DNA of 64,000 nt from Thalassospira xianhensis MCCC 1A02616 (GCF_003326475.1 NZ_JPWA01000011.1:1-64000); one strand, 5' to 3'; counted from the stretch's first letter, positions 35,348 to 46,646 are shown. Made by a program: numbers and translations. Notes: generated from the sequence alone by a model not told the origin.

Positions 35348-36571
35348 TTAAAGCGGCTTACCCTGCATCAGGCGTGGCAGAGTCCCCGCATACCCCATGG
35401 CATGAGACATAAAAGTCTTTTTGAGCGGCGGGATTTTCTGCACAACGGCGAGTCCGATATCACGCGCCCAGCTCACCGGTGCAACATCGTTGGAAAACAG
35501 CCGATTGGTCAAATCGGTAACCGCCAGCATCACGGTGTTGTCAAACCGGCGCCATCGTTCATATTCAGCCAGAACATCCGAACCACCGATATCGCGGCCA
35601 AGGCGGCGGGCTTCGACGAGAATTTCCGCCAGGGCGGCAACATCGCGTATCCCCATATTCAGCCCCTGCCCGGCAATCGGGTGCATGCCATGGGCTGCAT
35701 CCCCGATCAGGGCAATACGCGGGTCGGTGTAGCGATAGGCATGCTGCAGGCCAAGCGGATAACAGAAACGCGGGCCGATGACTTCAAGATCACCAAGATA
35801 ACCGTCAAATCGCCGATGCAGTTCATCGACAAAGGTTACCTCGTCAAGATTGACGAGATAATTGGCCAGATCGGTTGTCTCGGTCCAGACGATCGAACAG
35901 CGGTCATCGGTCATCGGCAAAATCGCAAACGGTCCGGCGGGCAGGAAATGCTCCACTGCAAGACCGTTATGAGGCACCTTGTGCTTCACCGTACAGACAA
36001 CGGCACTTTGCTTGTAGCTCCATTCATAGGTCTTGATACCGGCCCATTTGCGCAACATCGAATTGCGCCCTTCGGCCCCGATGGCCAGGGAACCGCGGAT
36101 AGACCTGCCATCAGCAAGCGTCATCGTCATGCCACCCTGATCACGGGCAATGGTTTCAATACGTGCCGGTGCAACCATTTCGACCAGATCGGTCTCGGTA
36201 ATGGCGCGATAAAGCGCGCCGCGCGTAATCAGATTTTCGACAATATAACCAAGAGGCCGGTTTCCGACATCCTTGTGATCGTAATGCAGAAATAACGGGC
36301 TCGCGCCATCGGCAATCCTGATATCAAGGATCGGCTCGGCCTCGTCAGCCATGTATTTCCACGCACCGATGACATCAAGCACCGACCGGGAAGCCGCGGC
36401 AATCGCACAGGTGCGCCCATCATAATTGGCAGAAAGGATGGTTTTCGGGTCAGCCTGATCAATGACAACAGATCGAATACCGCCATGAGCCAAAGCAAGC
36501 CCCATCGCAGCACCATTCAGGCCACCACCAAGAATAATGACATCGGTCTGGATCGTTTCCGAAGCATCCAT
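35348..36571 (-). CDS. UbiH/UbiF/VisC-family FAD monooxygenase (ubiquinone biosynthesis)
   Basis: A 407-residue flavoprotein hydroxylase. The N-terminal Rossmann motif IILGGGLNGAAMG binds ADP of FAD, an Arg-containing GRTCAIAAAS segment follows, and the second FAD motif ALIGDAAHGMHPIAGQGLNMG is near residue 285. These place it among the ubiquinone ring hydroxylases UbiH/UbiF/UbiL/UbiM, which act in the cytoplasm at the membrane; which ring carbon it hydroxylates cannot be decided. It may be the family form annotated as FAD-dependent hydroxylase. No other ubi gene is adjacent. The ATG at 36571 was kept, with no strong ribosome site seen. Confidence 0.9.
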   Translation of the reverse strand: MDASETIQTDVIILGGGLNGAAMGLALAHGGIRSVVIDQADPKTILSANYDGRTCAIAAASRSVLDVIGAWKYMADEAEPILDIRIADGASPLFLHYDHKDVGNRPLGYIVENLITRGALYRAITETDLVEMVAPARIETIARDQGGMTMTLADGRSIRGSLAIGAEGRNSMLRKWAGIKTYEWSYKQSAVVCTVKHKVPHNGLAVEHFLPAGPFAILPMTDDRCSIVWTETTDLANYLVNLDEVTFVDELHRRFDGYLGDLEVIGPRFCYPLGLQHAYRYTDPRIALIGDAAHGMHPIAGQGLNMGIRDVAALAEILVEARRLGRDIGGSDVLAEYERWRRFDNTVMLAVTDLTNRLFSNDVAPVSWARDIGLAVVQKIPPLKKTFMSHAMGYAGTLPRLMQGKPL

Positions 36572-37001
36572 TATGCAAACCCTTACTTTCTTCTGTGGCC
36601 GCAGACATCAGAGACCGCCGCAAAGCCAGATCATTTTCCGACAGGTTATACGCAAAAACTGCCGAAAGGTGCTTCTGATTTAACCCGCGGACCTCTTGAT
36701 CACAAGCCAGAGCGACAAATTGATCATCCAATTGGCGAAAGAACCCAGATTTTATCGGTCCTGATCCCCGATCATGCACCTTGGGTTATCCCGATAAAAC
36801 CTGCAGACAGCGACATCGCCTTGACTAAAAACGGATTTTCCAGAGCGCCAAGGTTGATTAAAAAATATGCACAAATTTTAAACAGCGCCAAAATCTATGC
36901 ACATTTTGTATTCTCCGCCCCATTCCGCCTTTGGTGAAAACTCACCCGTTAACCACAGTTAATCATTTTATTTCAATCACTTAAAAGATGAATTTTGAAT
37001 C
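36572..37001. other. Intergenic region ubiH-like / glnK
   Basis: About 430 bp with no convincing gene; a 150-codon frame through it overlaps the start of the UbiH-type gene and looks antisense. The right half is AT-rich and contains TATGCACA at 36866 and TATGCACA at 36896, spaced 30 bp, whose GCAC core could be NtrC half sites for the sigma-54 promoter just downstream. The remainder should hold the UbiH-type gene promoter. Confidence 0.5.
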
Positions 37002-37017
37002 TGGCACGATTCTTGGT
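37002..37017 (+). promoter_or_regulatory. Sigma-54 promoter of glnK-amtB
   Basis: TGGCACG-ATTC-TTGGT fits the -24/-12 consensus TGGCACG-N4-TTGCW with one deviation (G for C) in the -12 element. It lies 72 bp before the glnK ATG, the expected nitrogen-limitation control point. Confidence 0.75.
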
Positions 37018-37044
37018 TTGAAGGTTGCGACTGCGAAATCGTGA

Positions 37045-37428
<384 letters not shown>

Positions 37429-37451
37429 GTCCAGAGACAAGGGGAGACATT

Positions 37452-38780
37452 ATGAACATTCCGATGAAGAAAACCGGCTTTGCCGCTCTTGCCGGGGCCG
37501 CTGCGCTGGCAATCACATCACCGGCCTTTGCTCAGGACGCGGGCGTTTCGGCCGAGACCCAATACATCCTCAACACCTTCAGCTTCCTGTTTAGCGGTGC
37601 GCTGGTGATGTGGATGGCCGCAGGCTTTGCCATGCTGGAATCCGGCCTGGTTCGTACCAAAAACGTATCGACCATTCTTTTCAAGAATATCGGCCTCTTC
37701 GCCGTTGCAGGTATCATGTATTACCTGATCGGCTACAACCTTATGTATATGGACGTTTCCGGCTGGATCGGTTCGCTCAGCCTGTGGAGCGCTGATGACG
37801 CTGCTGCACTTGGCGGCGATTTCTCAGGCGGGTATTCGGCGACTTCCGACTGGTTCTTCCAGATGGTGTTCGTTGCAACTGCTGCTTCGATCGTTTCCGG
37901 CACCGTTGCCGAACGTATCAAACTGTGGCCGTTCATGATTTTCGTCGTTGTCCTGACCGGCGTTCTGTATCCGATTACCGGTGCATGGACATGGGGCGGT
38001 GGCTGGCTGTCGGAAATGGGCTTTGCCGATTTCGCGGGCTCGACCATTGTTCACTCGGTTGGCGGCTGGGCTGCCTTGACCGGCGCAATCATCCTTGGTG
38101 CACGTAAAGGCAAATACGGTGCGGACGGTTCGGTTCATCCGATGCCCGGTTCGAACCTGCCGCTGGCAACACTTGGTACCTTCGTTCTGTGGCTCGGCTG
38201 GTTCGGCTTCAACGGTGGTTCGCAGCTCGCAATGGGTTCTGCTGCTGACGTCATCGCGATTGCCAACATCTATGGCAACACCTCGATGGCTGCTGCCGGT
38301 GGTGTTGTTGCCGCAGCAATCCTGACCCAGATCCTTTACAAAAAGGTCGACCTTACCATGGCACTTAACGGTGCACTGGCTGGTCTGGTCTCGATCACTG
38401 CAGGTCCGGACACCCCGACCATCGGTTCCGCCATCATCATCGGCGCCATCGGCGGTATTCTGGTTGTTGTTGCAGTTCCGCTGCTCGACAAACTGAAAAT
38501 CGACGACGTTGTCGGTGCTGTTTCGGTTCACCTTGTTTGCGGTATCTGGGGCACCATGGCAGTTCCGTTCACCAATGACGGTGCATCGTTTGGTGTTCAG
38601 TTGACCGGTGTTGTTGCGATGGGTGCCTTCACCATCATCGCATCGGCAATCGTGTGGCTGATCCTGAAATTCACGGTTGGCATTCGCCTTAGCGAAGAAG
38701 ACGAAGCACTGGGCAGCGATGCTGTCGAGCTTGGCCTCGAAGCCTATCCGGAATTCGGTAAAGGTTCGCAGCGCTTCTAA
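37452..38780 (+). CDS. amtB: Ammonium transporter AmtB
   Basis: A 442-residue trimeric inner-membrane ammonium channel. The N-terminal signal peptide is cleaved after AFA (residue 27), followed by 11 helices. The twin pore histidines are His201 (STIVHSVGGW) and His360 (SVHLVCGIWG), and the Phe-gate region is in the expected helices. AGGGGAGACATT precedes the ATG. It forms an operon with glnK, whose T-loop plugs the channel. The C-terminal tail carries the LSEEDEALG motif involved in GlnK binding. Two hairpins follow, the second a clear terminator. Confidence 0.96.
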   Translation: MNIPMKKTGFAALAGAAALAITSPAFAQDAGVSAETQYILNTFSFLFSGALVMWMAAGFAMLESGLVRTKNVSTILFKNIGLFAVAGIMYYLIGYNLMYMDVSGWIGSLSLWSADDAAALGGDFSGGYSATSDWFFQMVFVATAASIVSGTVAERIKLWPFMIFVVVLTGVLYPITGAWTWGGGWLSEMGFADFAGSTIVHSVGGWAALTGAIILGARKGKYGADGSVHPMPGSNLPLATLGTFVLWLGWFGFNGGSQLAMGSAADVIAIANIYGNTSMAAAGGVVAAAILTQILYKKVDLTMALNGALAGLVSITAGPDTPTIGSAIIIGAIGGILVVVAVPLLDKLKIDDVVGAVSVHLVCGIWGTMAVPFTNDGASFGVQLTGVVAMGAFTIIASAIVWLILKFTVGIRLSEEDEALGSDAVELGLEAYPEFGKGSQRF

Positions 38781-39125
38781 GCGATCAGATTTCCTGACGG
38801 GTGCCATGCCTGCATGGCACCCTGCCTGTCAGACCGACTGACCCGCCTTGGGATATCCCAGTGGCGGGTCTTTTGTATTCTGCCCATGCTGCCTTTTTAG
38901 GCACGATTATGATCACAAGACATGCAAACAGTCCGATCCGGCTGTTACCCCGCTGGATATGAGCGTGATCGATTTTCCCCCGGCAAAGACCCGTTTTCCA
39001 TCGTCCCGATCAATCAGTTTGCCCTGTTGGCATAGAAATTGATGTTGGGGCCCCTGAACAAGAATCCGGCTGCGCCCCGCAGACCGGACCGTGAGGAAAC
39101 GCATTTAACAAATGGGGGTTGCCCG
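38781..39125. other. Intergenic region between the two ammonium-transporter genes
   Basis: Two hairpins lie here: GGGTGCCATG/CATGGCACCC (38799-38822) and the terminator at 38840. The rest, about 250 bp, should hold the promoter of the second transporter; I see no clear sigma-54 site and no gene. Confidence 0.5.
38840..38874 (+). terminator. Rho-independent terminator of glnK-amtB
   Basis: Arms GACCCGCC/GGCGGGTC enclose a second inverted repeat TGGGATATCCCA, making a long hairpin, followed by TTTTGTATT. Confidence 0.9.
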
Positions 39126-40364
39126 ATGGAGGCATTCCAGACCGCCTCGGACGTATTTTTCGTCCTGATGGGCGCTATTATGGTGCTCGCCATGCATGCC
39201 GGTTTCGCCTTTCTTGAAGTCGGAACCGTACGCAAGAAAAACCAGGTAAACGCACTGGTTAAAATCATCGTCGATTTTGCCGTTTCCACCATTGCCTATT
39301 TTTTCATCGGCTATGGCGTTGCCTATGGTGTTGATTTCTTTAGCAATGCCGCGGTTCTTAGCGGATCTGCGATGGTTGACGGACAGCATCTTTTTGCGTC
39401 CAGCGGCTATGATCTGGTTAAGTTCTTCTTCCTGCTGACATTTGCGGCCGCAATCCCCGCAATCATTTCCGGTGGCATTGCCGAACGGGCGCGGTTTTAT
39501 CCGCAGCTGATTGCCACCGCCATTCTGGTTGGCATCTTTTATCCGCTGTTTGAAGGATTGGTCTGGAACAACAATTTCGGCTTCCAGGATATGATTGAGG
39601 CCACCTTTGGCGCACCTTTCCACGATTTTGCAGGTTCCATTGTTGTCCACGCGGTTGGTGGCTGGATCGCCCTTGGTGCCGTTGTATCGCTTGGAGTCCG
39701 GCGCGGGCGTTACACCAAAACCGGCGGACTGGTTGGTATTCCGCCATCCAACATCCCGTTTCTGGCACTGGGATCATGGGTACTTTGCGTTGGCTGGTTT
39801 GGCTTCAACGTCATGTCGGCCCAATCGATTAGCGGCATTACCGGGCTGGTCGCGGTCAACTCGCTGATGGCAATGGTTGGCGGCATTCTGACGGCACTGG
39901 TTGCCGGACGTAACGATCCCGGTTTCGTTCACAACGGTGCACTTGCAGGACTGGTTGCCGTTTGCGCCGGGTCGGATGTCATGCACCCGATAGGCGCACT
40001 GGTCACTGGCGGTATTGCGGGCGTTCTGTTCGTCTGGGGCTTCAACCAGTGCCAGACCAGATGGAAGATCGACGACGTGCTGGGTGTCTGGCCGTTACAT
40101 GGCATGTGCGGCCTGATGGGGGGCGTCGCATGTGGCATTTTCGGGCTTGAAGCCCTTGGCGGCATGGGTGGCGTTTCATTCGGCGCCCAGCTTGCCGGAT
40201 CATTGATCGGAGCAAGCTTTGCCGCAATCTCGGGATTTGTGGTTTACGGCACGATCAAACGGACCATCGGCCTTCGACTGTCCGAAGAAGACGAGTTCGA
40301 TGGTGCAGATATATCCATCCATAAAATCGGCGCCTATCCCGAGGATGATCTGCGCGCAAGCTGA
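39126..40364 (+). CDS. Second ammonium transporter (Amt family, no signal peptide)
   Basis: A 412-residue Amt-family channel. The pore histidines are kept as His175 (IVVHAVGGW) and His325 (WPLHGMCGLMG). Unlike AmtB it lacks a cleaved signal peptide and starts directly with helix 1 (DVFFVLMGAIMVLAMHAGF). The C-terminus keeps LSEEDEFDG, so PII may still bind. The ATG at 39126 has GGGGGTT 7 nt upstream; the longer frame from 39039 is not family-like. It sits behind the amtB terminator with no PII gene of its own and ends with its own terminator. It could be a transporter with different affinity, or a sensor. Confidence 0.92.
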   Translation: MEAFQTASDVFFVLMGAIMVLAMHAGFAFLEVGTVRKKNQVNALVKIIVDFAVSTIAYFFIGYGVAYGVDFFSNAAVLSGSAMVDGQHLFASSGYDLVKFFFLLTFAAAIPAIISGGIAERARFYPQLIATAILVGIFYPLFEGLVWNNNFGFQDMIEATFGAPFHDFAGSIVVHAVGGWIALGAVVSLGVRRGRYTKTGGLVGIPPSNIPFLALGSWVLCVGWFGFNVMSAQSISGITGLVAVNSLMAMVGGILTALVAGRNDPGFVHNGALAGLVAVCAGSDVMHPIGALVTGGIAGVLFVWGFNQCQTRWKIDDVLGVWPLHGMCGLMGGVACGIFGLEALGGMGGVSFGAQLAGSLIGASFAAISGFVVYGTIKRTIGLRLSEEDEFDGADISIHKIGAYPEDDLRAS

Positions 40365-40394
40365 TCTGCCAATTCTTTGCCCATATTTTCTGTC

Positions 40395-40428
40395 AAAAGC
40401 CCGGAAAGCGCATCTTTCCGGGCTTTTT
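40395..40428 (+). terminator. Rho-independent terminator of the second amt gene
   Basis: A 13-bp perfect stem (AAAAGCCCGGAAA and complement) with a 7-nt loop ends in TTTTT, 30 bp after the stop. Confidence 0.92.
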
Positions 40429-40554
40429 CGTTATTCGAACCCTTGCCCTTAAATCTTTCTTTGTATTTTTGGCATAGGGGTAAAGTCAGGGGAGATTGCC
40501 CACATTTTAGAGACATCACATTCTGACGCCTGTCGATATGTGATGGAACCAATC

Positions 40555-41763
40555 ATGACCGGAATGCCGAACGCGATGTTTAACCAGCGCCTTGATCAGT
40601 TGCCCGCCTATCCATTTCCGAGGCTTGCCGCCCTGTTAGAGGGGATTGAACCCGGCAAGACGCCCTTGGTGATGTCGATTGGCGAACCGCAGCACGAACC
40701 GCCCGCGATGATCACCGAGGCGATGGTGAAATATGCCAGCCTTTGGCATAAATATCCGCCTGGCAATGGCACGCCAGAGCTGCGCAGCGCCATCAAGGGA
40801 TGGCTTGATCGCCGTTATAACCTGCCCGATGGCATGATTGATCGTGACGCCCATATCCTGCCCGTCGCGGGAACACGCGAAGCCCTTTATCTGATCGCGA
40901 CCTGCGTCATTCCGCAGGATCAGCCCGGCCCGAAGCCCAAGGTGCTTCTCCCCAATCCGTTCTATCAGGTCTATTGCGGTGCCGCGGTTCTTAATGACGC
41001 GGAAATGGTGCCGCTGGCAGCAGATCCGGAAACGGATTTCTTGCCTGACCTTGATCAGATCGATATCGAAACGCTTGAAGCCTGCAGCCTGTTTTTCCTG
41101 TGTTCACCAGCCAATCCGCAAGGGTCTGTTGCATCACGGGACTATCTTGAACGTATCATCGCCATGGCACAGGAACATGATTTCGTTCTGGCGATGGATG
41201 AATGCTACGCCGATATCTATGATCGCGAGGCCCCGGTTGGCGCACTTGAAATCTGTGCGGCACAGGGTGGCAAAATGGATAATGTGGTTGTTTTCCACAG
41301 CCTGTCGAAACGATCCAGCGCGCCGGGGCTCCGTTCCGGCTTCGTCGCCGGCGACCCGGTAATCATCAAACGTTTCAATGCATTGCGCAGCTATTGTTCG
41401 GCCACCATTCCGATGCCGATCATGGCCGCATCCGCCGAACTTTGGGCCGATGACGCACATGCATCGCAAAACCGCGACCTTTACCGCGCCAAGATTGATG
41501 TGGCGCAGGAAATCTTTGGTAACCGGTTTGGCTTCTATCGTCCGCCGGGGGGCTTTTTCCTGTGGCTTGATGTCGGTGATGATGAAGCTGCCACCCGCAA
41601 AATATGGGCAGAGGCAGGCGTGAAAGTCATTCCGGGCAGCTATCTGTCGATCACGGATGCCGATGGCAACAACCCCGGAAAACGCTTTATCCGCATTGCG
41701 CTTGTCCATGACCTTGAAACCACCCGCGAAGGGCTTCGGCGTATCGCCGATGCGCTGAGCTGA
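40555..41763 (+). CDS. dapC: Class I/II aminotransferase, probably succinyldiaminopimelate transaminase (DapC)
   Basis: A PLP enzyme of 402 residues from the chosen ATG. Family landmarks are [64 protein letters not shown] with the Schiff-base Lys, and the C-terminal RIALVHD Arg. It fits the DapC type of the lysine/diaminopimelate pathway seen in alphaproteobacteria. Several starts are possible (GTG 40540, ATG 40543, 40555, 40564); ATG 40555 has GGAA at good distance. It lies 47 bp before ftsK on the same strand, perhaps co-transcribed. Substrate assignment is by similarity in memory, not proven. Confidence 0.82.
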   Translation: MTGMPNAMFNQRLDQLPAYPFPRLAALLEGIEPGKTPLVMSIGEPQHEPPAMITEAMVKYASLWHKYPPGNGTPELRSAIKGWLDRRYNLPDGMIDRDAHILPVAGTREALYLIATCVIPQDQPGPKPKVLLPNPFYQVYCGAAVLNDAEMVPLAADPETDFLPDLDQIDIETLEACSLFFLCSPANPQGSVASRDYLERIIAMAQEHDFVLAMDECYADIYDREAPVGALEICAAQGGKMDNVVVFHSLSKRSSAPGLRSGFVAGDPVIIKRFNALRSYCSATIPMPIMAASAELWADDAHASQNRDLYRAKIDVAQEIFGNRFGFYRPPGGFFLWLDVGDDEAATRKIWAEAGVKVIPGSYLSITDADGNNPGKRFIRIALVHDLETTREGLRRIADALS

Positions 41764-41810
41764 ACCACGATTACCTGACCAATAGCGACGAAACGACAAC
41801 GGATACCCCG

Positions 41811-44291
41811 ATGAGCAGTCAGTCCAACCTTCTCGCACGCAGCACCGCCTTCATGCCGGGCAGTCTTGTCAATCTGCTGAAACGAAGCGGATTGCAAATC
41901 TGCGGGCTTGTCCTGGTTGGTGCGGCAGTTGCCGTTTTCATGATGCTGATCGGCTTCCATCCCGGTGATCCGTCCTTCAACCATGCCGCTGATCGTAATG
42001 TGATCTTTAACCCGCTTGGCACATTCGGGGCCTATACCGCTGATCTCTTGCTTCGCACACTCGGTCTGGCTTCTGCCCTGCTGACGGTTCTGCTTCTTGG
42101 CTGGGGTTTGCGGCTGATTGCGGTTCGTCCGTTTAACTGGATGTGGGTACGTTTTCTGGTTCTGCCTCTCGCCCTGTTGCTCGTCGCGACGGCGGCTGCG
42201 GCCATTCGTCCGGGCATGCATTGGCCTCTCACGGTCGGGTTTGGCGGTTTTGCGGGTGATTTGCTGCTGTCCAAGCTTCAATACGGTTTCGAATTGATTG
42301 GTGTGCCAGGTGCGCGTCCGCTGATTGCGCTGATCGCGATGGTACTTGGCCTGTTCCTGACCATGTTCTGCATGGCCTATCATATGTCTGAATGGCAGAA
42401 GGTCGGATCGGTCCTGTCGCGTATTGCTGGCGGTATTATTTCAGGAATTGGTCGGGCCATCCCCGGTAATTCGACGGATGATCGCCCGGGTGAACGTACA
42501 GCCGCCCGTAATCCGCGGATGCGTCAGGAACCGTCACTTGATAAGGGGAAACCCGGCCTCGGTGCTGCGATCAGTACCCGCCTGCAAGCGGCAACATCGT
42601 CAAATAACAACAACGACGATGATGATTTCGATGATGATTACAACGAAGCGGACCACGCCCCGCCGGTTCATATCGTCGCCGCACCGGCAGCAAAATTGCA
42701 GCCCGGCGAAAAGGCATCGGCCCAGCGGCAAGCATCGTTCGATCTTGGATCAGACGATTACCGGTTCCCGCCGCTTAGCCTTTTGCATGAACCCGACCCG
42801 GCAGACGCACCCCAGATCGATCAGGAAGCGTTGGCACAAAATGCCCGCCTTCTAGAAACCGTTCTTCAGGACTTCGGTGTTAAGGGCGAAATCGTTCAGG
42901 TTCGCCCCGGTCCGGTTGTTACGCTTTATGAACTTGAACCGGCAGCAGGCGTTAAGTCATCACGCGTAATCGGTCTGGCTGATGATATCGCGCGCTCCAT
43001 GAGCGCGATTGCCGCCCGTGTAGCGGTTGTGCCGGGGCGCAATGTGATCGGTATCGAATTGCCGAACGCGCGCCGCGAAACCGTGCATCTGCATGAAATT
43101 CTGGCATCCAGCGATTTTGAAAAGAATACCGGCAAGCTCAATATGAGCCTTGGCAAGGATATCGGCGGTACGCCGGTGATTGCCGATCTGGCGAAAATGC
43201 CGCACCTGCTGATTGCCGGTACGACCGGTTCGGGCAAGTCGGTTGGTGTGAATGCGATGATCCTGTCGTTGCTTTATCGCCTGAAACCGGAAGAATGCCG
43301 TTTCATCATGATCGATCCGAAAATGCTGGAACTGTCGATTTACGACGGTATTCCGCATCTTCTGACGCCGGTTGTGACCGATCCGCACAAGGCGGTTGTG
43401 GCCCTTAAATGGGCGGTGCGCGAAATGGAAGATCGTTATCGCGCCATGAGCCAGGTCGGTGTGCGTAACATCGCGGGCTATAACAAACGCATCAAGGAAG
43501 CGGCGGCCAAGGGTGAGCAACTGACGCGGCGCGTTCAGACGGGCTTTGATCCGGAAACCGGCAAACCGATCTTTGAAGATCAGGAACTGCCGATGGAGCC
43601 GCTGCCGTTTATCGTGGTTATCGTCGACGAAATGGCCGATCTGATGCTGGTGGCGGGTAAGGATGTCGAGGCATCGATCCAGCGCCTGGCACAGATGGCG
43701 CGTGCGGCCGGGCTTCATCTGATCATGGCAACCCAGCGCCCATCGGTCGACGTTATTACCGGTACGATCAAGGCGAACTTCCCGACGCGTATTTCCTATT
43801 CCGTGACATCGAAAATCGATTCCCGGACCATCCTTGGCGAAATGGGTGCCGAACAGCTTCTGGGTCAGGGGGATATGCTTTATATGGGCCAAGGCGGCCG
43901 ATTGCAGCGCGTCCACGGTCCGTTTGTATCGGACGAGGAAGTCGAAAGCATCGTTGCCCATCTGCGCGATCAGGGTGACCCGGCCTATCTTGAGACCGTT
44001 ACCGAAGAACCCGAAGAAGACCCGGTCGCGGCCTATATGGCCGGGGGTGGCGGTTCAGACGGTGGCGGGAATGGATCGGATGATGATCTGTATAATCAGG
44101 CTGTCGGCATTGTCCTGCGCGAGAAAAAGGCATCCACGAGCTTCATCCAGCGCAAATTGTCGATCGGCTATAACCGTGCCGCCCGCATCATCGAACAGAT
44201 GGAAGAAAACGGGATTGTTTCATCCGCCAACCATGTCGGCAAACGCGAAGTCCTGATGGAAAACATGGACGGGTCGCCCTACGAGTACTGA
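41811..44291 (+). CDS. ftsK: DNA translocase FtsK
   Basis: An 826-residue divisome protein that pumps DNA and aligns chromosome termini with XerCD at dif. Four to five transmembrane helices occupy about 28-190. A short linker (about 200-340) is rich in Asn/Asp, with a run of acidic residues near 269-280. The motor has Walker A GTTGSGKS (470-477) and Walker [11 protein letters not shown] with Asp606-Glu607, plus [14 protein letters not shown] winged-helix gamma domain (about 760-826) reads KOPS polarity. Length and order are normal for alphaproteobacterial FtsK. A strong hairpin follows. Confidence 0.95.
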   Translation: MSSQSNLLARSTAFMPGSLVNLLKRSGLQICGLVLVGAAVAVFMMLIGFHPGDPSFNHAADRNVIFNPLGTFGAYTADLLLRTLGLASALLTVLLLGWGLRLIAVRPFNWMWVRFLVLPLALLLVATAAAAIRPGMHWPLTVGFGGFAGDLLLSKLQYGFELIGVPGARPLIALIAMVLGLFLTMFCMAYHMSEWQKVGSVLSRIAGGIISGIGRAIPGNSTDDRPGERTAARNPRMRQEPSLDKGKPGLGAAISTRLQAATSSNNNNDDDDFDDDYNEADHAPPVHIVAAPAAKLQPGEKASAQRQASFDLGSDDYRFPPLSLLHEPDPADAPQIDQEALAQNARLLETVLQDFGVKGEIVQVRPGPVVTLYELEPAAGVKSSRVIGLADDIARSMSAIAARVAVVPGRNVIGIELPNARRETVHLHEILASSDFEKNTGKLNMSLGKDIGGTPVIADLAKMPHLLIAGTTGSGKSVGVNAMILSLLYRLKPEECRFIMIDPKMLELSIYDGIPHLLTPVVTDPHKAVVALKWAVREMEDRYRAMSQVGVRNIAGYNKRIKEAAAKGEQLTRRVQTGFDPETGKPIFEDQELPMEPLPFIVVIVDEMADLMLVAGKDVEASIQRLAQMARAAGLHLIMATQRPSVDVITGTIKANFPTRISYSVTSKIDSRTILGEMGAEQLLGQGDMLYMGQGGRLQRVHGPFVSDEEVESIVAHLRDQGDPAYLETVTEEPEEDPVAAYMAGGGGSDGGGNGSDDDLYNQAVGIVLREKKASTSFIQRKLSIGYNRAARIIEQMEENGIVSSANHVGKREVLMENMDGSPYEY

Positions 44292-44318
44292 TCCGCCTGC
44301 AACCAAAAACATCATCAA

Positions 44319-44359
44319 CAAACGAAAGAGGGATGTCATGTGCATCCCTCTTTCGTTTG
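44319..44359 (+). terminator. Strong hairpin after ftsK
   Basis: A 17-bp perfect stem (CAAACGAAAGAGGGATG and complement) with a 7-nt loop lies 27 bp after the ftsK stop. There is no T-run after it on the plus strand, so it may be an inefficient terminator or an mRNA end-protecting hairpin. Confidence 0.75.
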
Positions 44360-44555
44360 CGAACCTTGCCTCAGGACTGATTTCACTGAGGATTCTTTAT
44401 TTTATCACGGGTTTTCTGATTTCGATCAGGAACAAATGGCAAAACTCTTTTTATAAAACCACACATCTGCACAACCTTATGTTGCAGTTATGCTGGTCTG
44501 ACAGCTTGTGCTGACTGCAGTTTCCCGCCGTTAACATCCAAATACGGAGAACCCG

Positions 44556-46241
44556 ATGAAACTCTCCAATTTCTCGCTTTCCGCCAAATTGCGGATGGTA
44601 CTGGTAATGACGGCTTTTGCCCTGGGCGGTCTGGCGATCATTGATCTTGTGACCCTGCGATCTGCACTGGTCGAAGAAAAGAAAGCCAATGTCCGGCAAA
44701 TCGTCGATATGACCCGTTCGACCTTTAGCCATTATGATCAGCTCGCCAAATCCGGTGAGATCACCCTTGAAGAAGCACAAACCCGTGCAACTGAATTCAT
44801 TCAGAATGCCCGTTACGCCGGCAATAACTATGTGTTTGTACTGGGCCTTGATACCAAGGTCATCCTGCATCCGATCCAGCCAAAACTGAACGGCCAGAAC
44901 GGCAAACAGGTGATTGACGTCAACGGTGTTCCGATCCTTGATGAAATGGTCAAGGCAGCCCGTAATCCCGAAGGCGGTTTCCTGACCTATGAGTGGAACA
45001 AACCGGGGCATGACGGGGTATTTCCCAAACTGGCCTATGCCGAAACATTCAAGCCGTGGGGCTGGGTGGTGACAACCGGCGTTTATATCGACGATGTTGA
45101 CGGGATTTTCTGGCAGACGGCCATCAATGATATCGCTGTGGCGATTGCCATGCTGATCGTCATCGGAATGGCCGGACTTGCGATTGACAGATCAACAACC
45201 CGACCCTTGCGAATGATCACCGAGGCGCTCAACAAACTGGCCCAAGGCGATACCAGCGTCACCACAAACGAAACAGATCGACGTGATGAAATCGGTGCCC
45301 TGGCCCGCTCGCTTGACGTTTTCAGATCAAACCGCGAACAGGCCGAAAAGCTTGAACAGGAGCAGAAAGATACACACAAGGTCCAGATTGCCCGCGCAGA
45401 AAAGATCGAAAAGCTGATTAAAAGTTTCGAGACCGAAGTCGAAGGCAATCTGTCGACGGTTCACAGCGCGTTGGAGCAATTACGCACCACGGCAACAGGC
45501 ATGGCCAGCCAGTCCGACGCAACCACCGGGCGCGCGGCAAATGTTGCAGCAGCAACCGAACAGGCGGCGGCCAATGTGGATACCGTTGCCGCCGCCGCAG
45601 AACAGCTTGCGGCATCGATAGATGAAATCACGTCACAGGTTTCGCGGAGTTCGGACATCGCCCAATCGGGTGCAACCGAAGCCGATGAGGCAAGCACGAT
45701 TTTTGCCGAACTGGGAACAGCGTCCGACAAGATCGGCGAGGTGGTTGAACTCATTCAATCAATTGCTGAACAGACAAACCTTCTGGCGCTTAACGCCACC
45801 ATCGAGGCCGCACGTGCCGGTGATGCCGGCAAGGGCTTTGCGGTTGTGGCCGCCGAGGTCAAAAACCTTGCCAACCAGACCACACGCGCAACCGAAGATA
45901 TCGCAGGCCAAATCGGTGGCATTCAGGAATCGACGCAGAATGCACTTGGCGCAATCAAGCATCTTTCCGGTCGGATGAAGGAATTGAACGAGGTCGCGGC
46001 CAGCATTTCCGCAGCAGTCCGTGAACAGGATGCCGCCACTGCGGAAATCGCCCGTAACGTCGCCGAGGCAGCAACCGGAACCAAGGACGTCGCGCAAAAT
46101 GTTATCGGTCTGCGCGAGGCGGCCGAGGAAGAACGCGAGGCATCCGGTCAGGTTCTGGCGGCATCCGGCAGCCTGAACAACAAATCACAGAATCTGATGA
46201 CACAGATAAAGCAGTTCCTGAACGATATCAGGGCAGCGTGA
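44556..46241 (+). CDS. Methyl-accepting chemotaxis protein with single Cache domain
   Basis: A 561-residue chemoreceptor. TM1 is about residues 13-32; a periplasmic sCache sensor (about 35-185) has [17 protein letters not shown] and [21 protein letters not shown]2 is 190-210; HAMP lies about 211-263; then comes the coiled-coil signalling domain. The hairpin tip [20 protein letters not shown] is at 403-422 and binds CheA/CheW. No C-terminal CheR-binding pentapeptide is present. sCache receptors often sense small organic acids. Monocistronic, ended by a bidirectional terminator shared with trxA. The ligand is unknown. Confidence 0.94.
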   Translation: MKLSNFSLSAKLRMVLVMTAFALGGLAIIDLVTLRSALVEEKKANVRQIVDMTRSTFSHYDQLAKSGEITLEEAQTRATEFIQNARYAGNNYVFVLGLDTKVILHPIQPKLNGQNGKQVIDVNGVPILDEMVKAARNPEGGFLTYEWNKPGHDGVFPKLAYAETFKPWGWVVTTGVYIDDVDGIFWQTAINDIAVAIAMLIVIGMAGLAIDRSTTRPLRMITEALNKLAQGDTSVTTNETDRRDEIGALARSLDVFRSNREQAEKLEQEQKDTHKVQIARAEKIEKLIKSFETEVEGNLSTVHSALEQLRTTATGMASQSDATTGRAANVAAATEQAAANVDTVAAAAEQLAASIDEITSQVSRSSDIAQSGATEADEASTIFAELGTASDKIGEVVELIQSIAEQTNLLALNATIEAARAGDAGKGFAVVAAEVKNLANQTTRATEDIAGQIGGIQESTQNALGAIKHLSGRMKELNEVAASISAAVREQDAATAEIARNVAEAATGTKDVAQNVIGLREAAEEEREASGQVLAASGSLNNKSQNLMTQIKQFLNDIRAA

Positions 46242-46262
46242 TTATTAACGCCAATCTGACAA

Positions 46263-46295
46263 AAAAGGCGGGCTGTATGACACAGCCCGCCTTTT
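46263..46295. terminator. Bidirectional terminator between chemoreceptor and trxA
   Basis: Arms AAAAGGCGGGCTGT and complement (14 bp, 5-nt loop) have A/T runs on both sides and serve both convergent genes. Confidence 0.92.
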
Positions 46296-46325
46296 GATGT
46301 TTTAAGATCGTCACCGATCAGATGA

Positions 46326-46646
46326 TCAGATCGACTGATTGATCCAGTCAACCAGAGCGCTTTTCGGCAGCGCGCCAACTTTCATCGCTGCAACTTCGCC
46401 GCCCTTGAAGATCATCAGGGTCGGAATACCGCGCACACCGTATTTCGCCGGGGTGTTCGGGTTTTCGTCGATGTTTACCTTGGCAATCTTGAGCTTGCCG
46501 CCCAGTTCGCCAGCTATTTCGTCCAGATACGGCGCGATCTGTTTACACGGGCCACACCATTCCGCCCAGAAATCGACGAGAACCGGGTCGTTGGAACCCA
46601 GAACGTCGGAATCGAACGAAGTATCGGATACTTTAATCGTGGTCAT
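46326..46646 (-). CDS. trxA: Thioredoxin
   Basis: A 106-residue classical cytoplasmic thioredoxin with active site WCGPC (Cys31, Cys34), the buried Asp in VDFWAEW, and cis-Pro75 in GIPTLM. It supplies electrons for ribonucleotide reductase, methionine sulfoxide reductase and protein disulfides. It is the last gene of the minus-strand series, 105 bp after addA, so it probably has its own promoter. The order addA-trxA is common in alphaproteobacteria. Confidence 0.97.
   Translation of the reverse strand: MTTIKVSDTSFDSDVLGSNDPVLVDFWAEWCGPCKQIAPYLDEIAGELGGKLKIAKVNIDENPNTPAKYGVRGIPTLMIFKGGEVAAMKVGALPKSALVDWINQSI

Noticed and set aside
36485-36937. 150-codon frame in the gap before glnK
   Set aside because: Its start lies inside the UbiH-type gene on the other strand; composition is random-like and there is no ribosome site.
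38899-38914. Sigma-54-like AGGCACG before the second amt gene
   Set aside because: The -24 half is good but the -12 position reads TGAT instead of TTGC, and it lies over 200 bp from the start codon.
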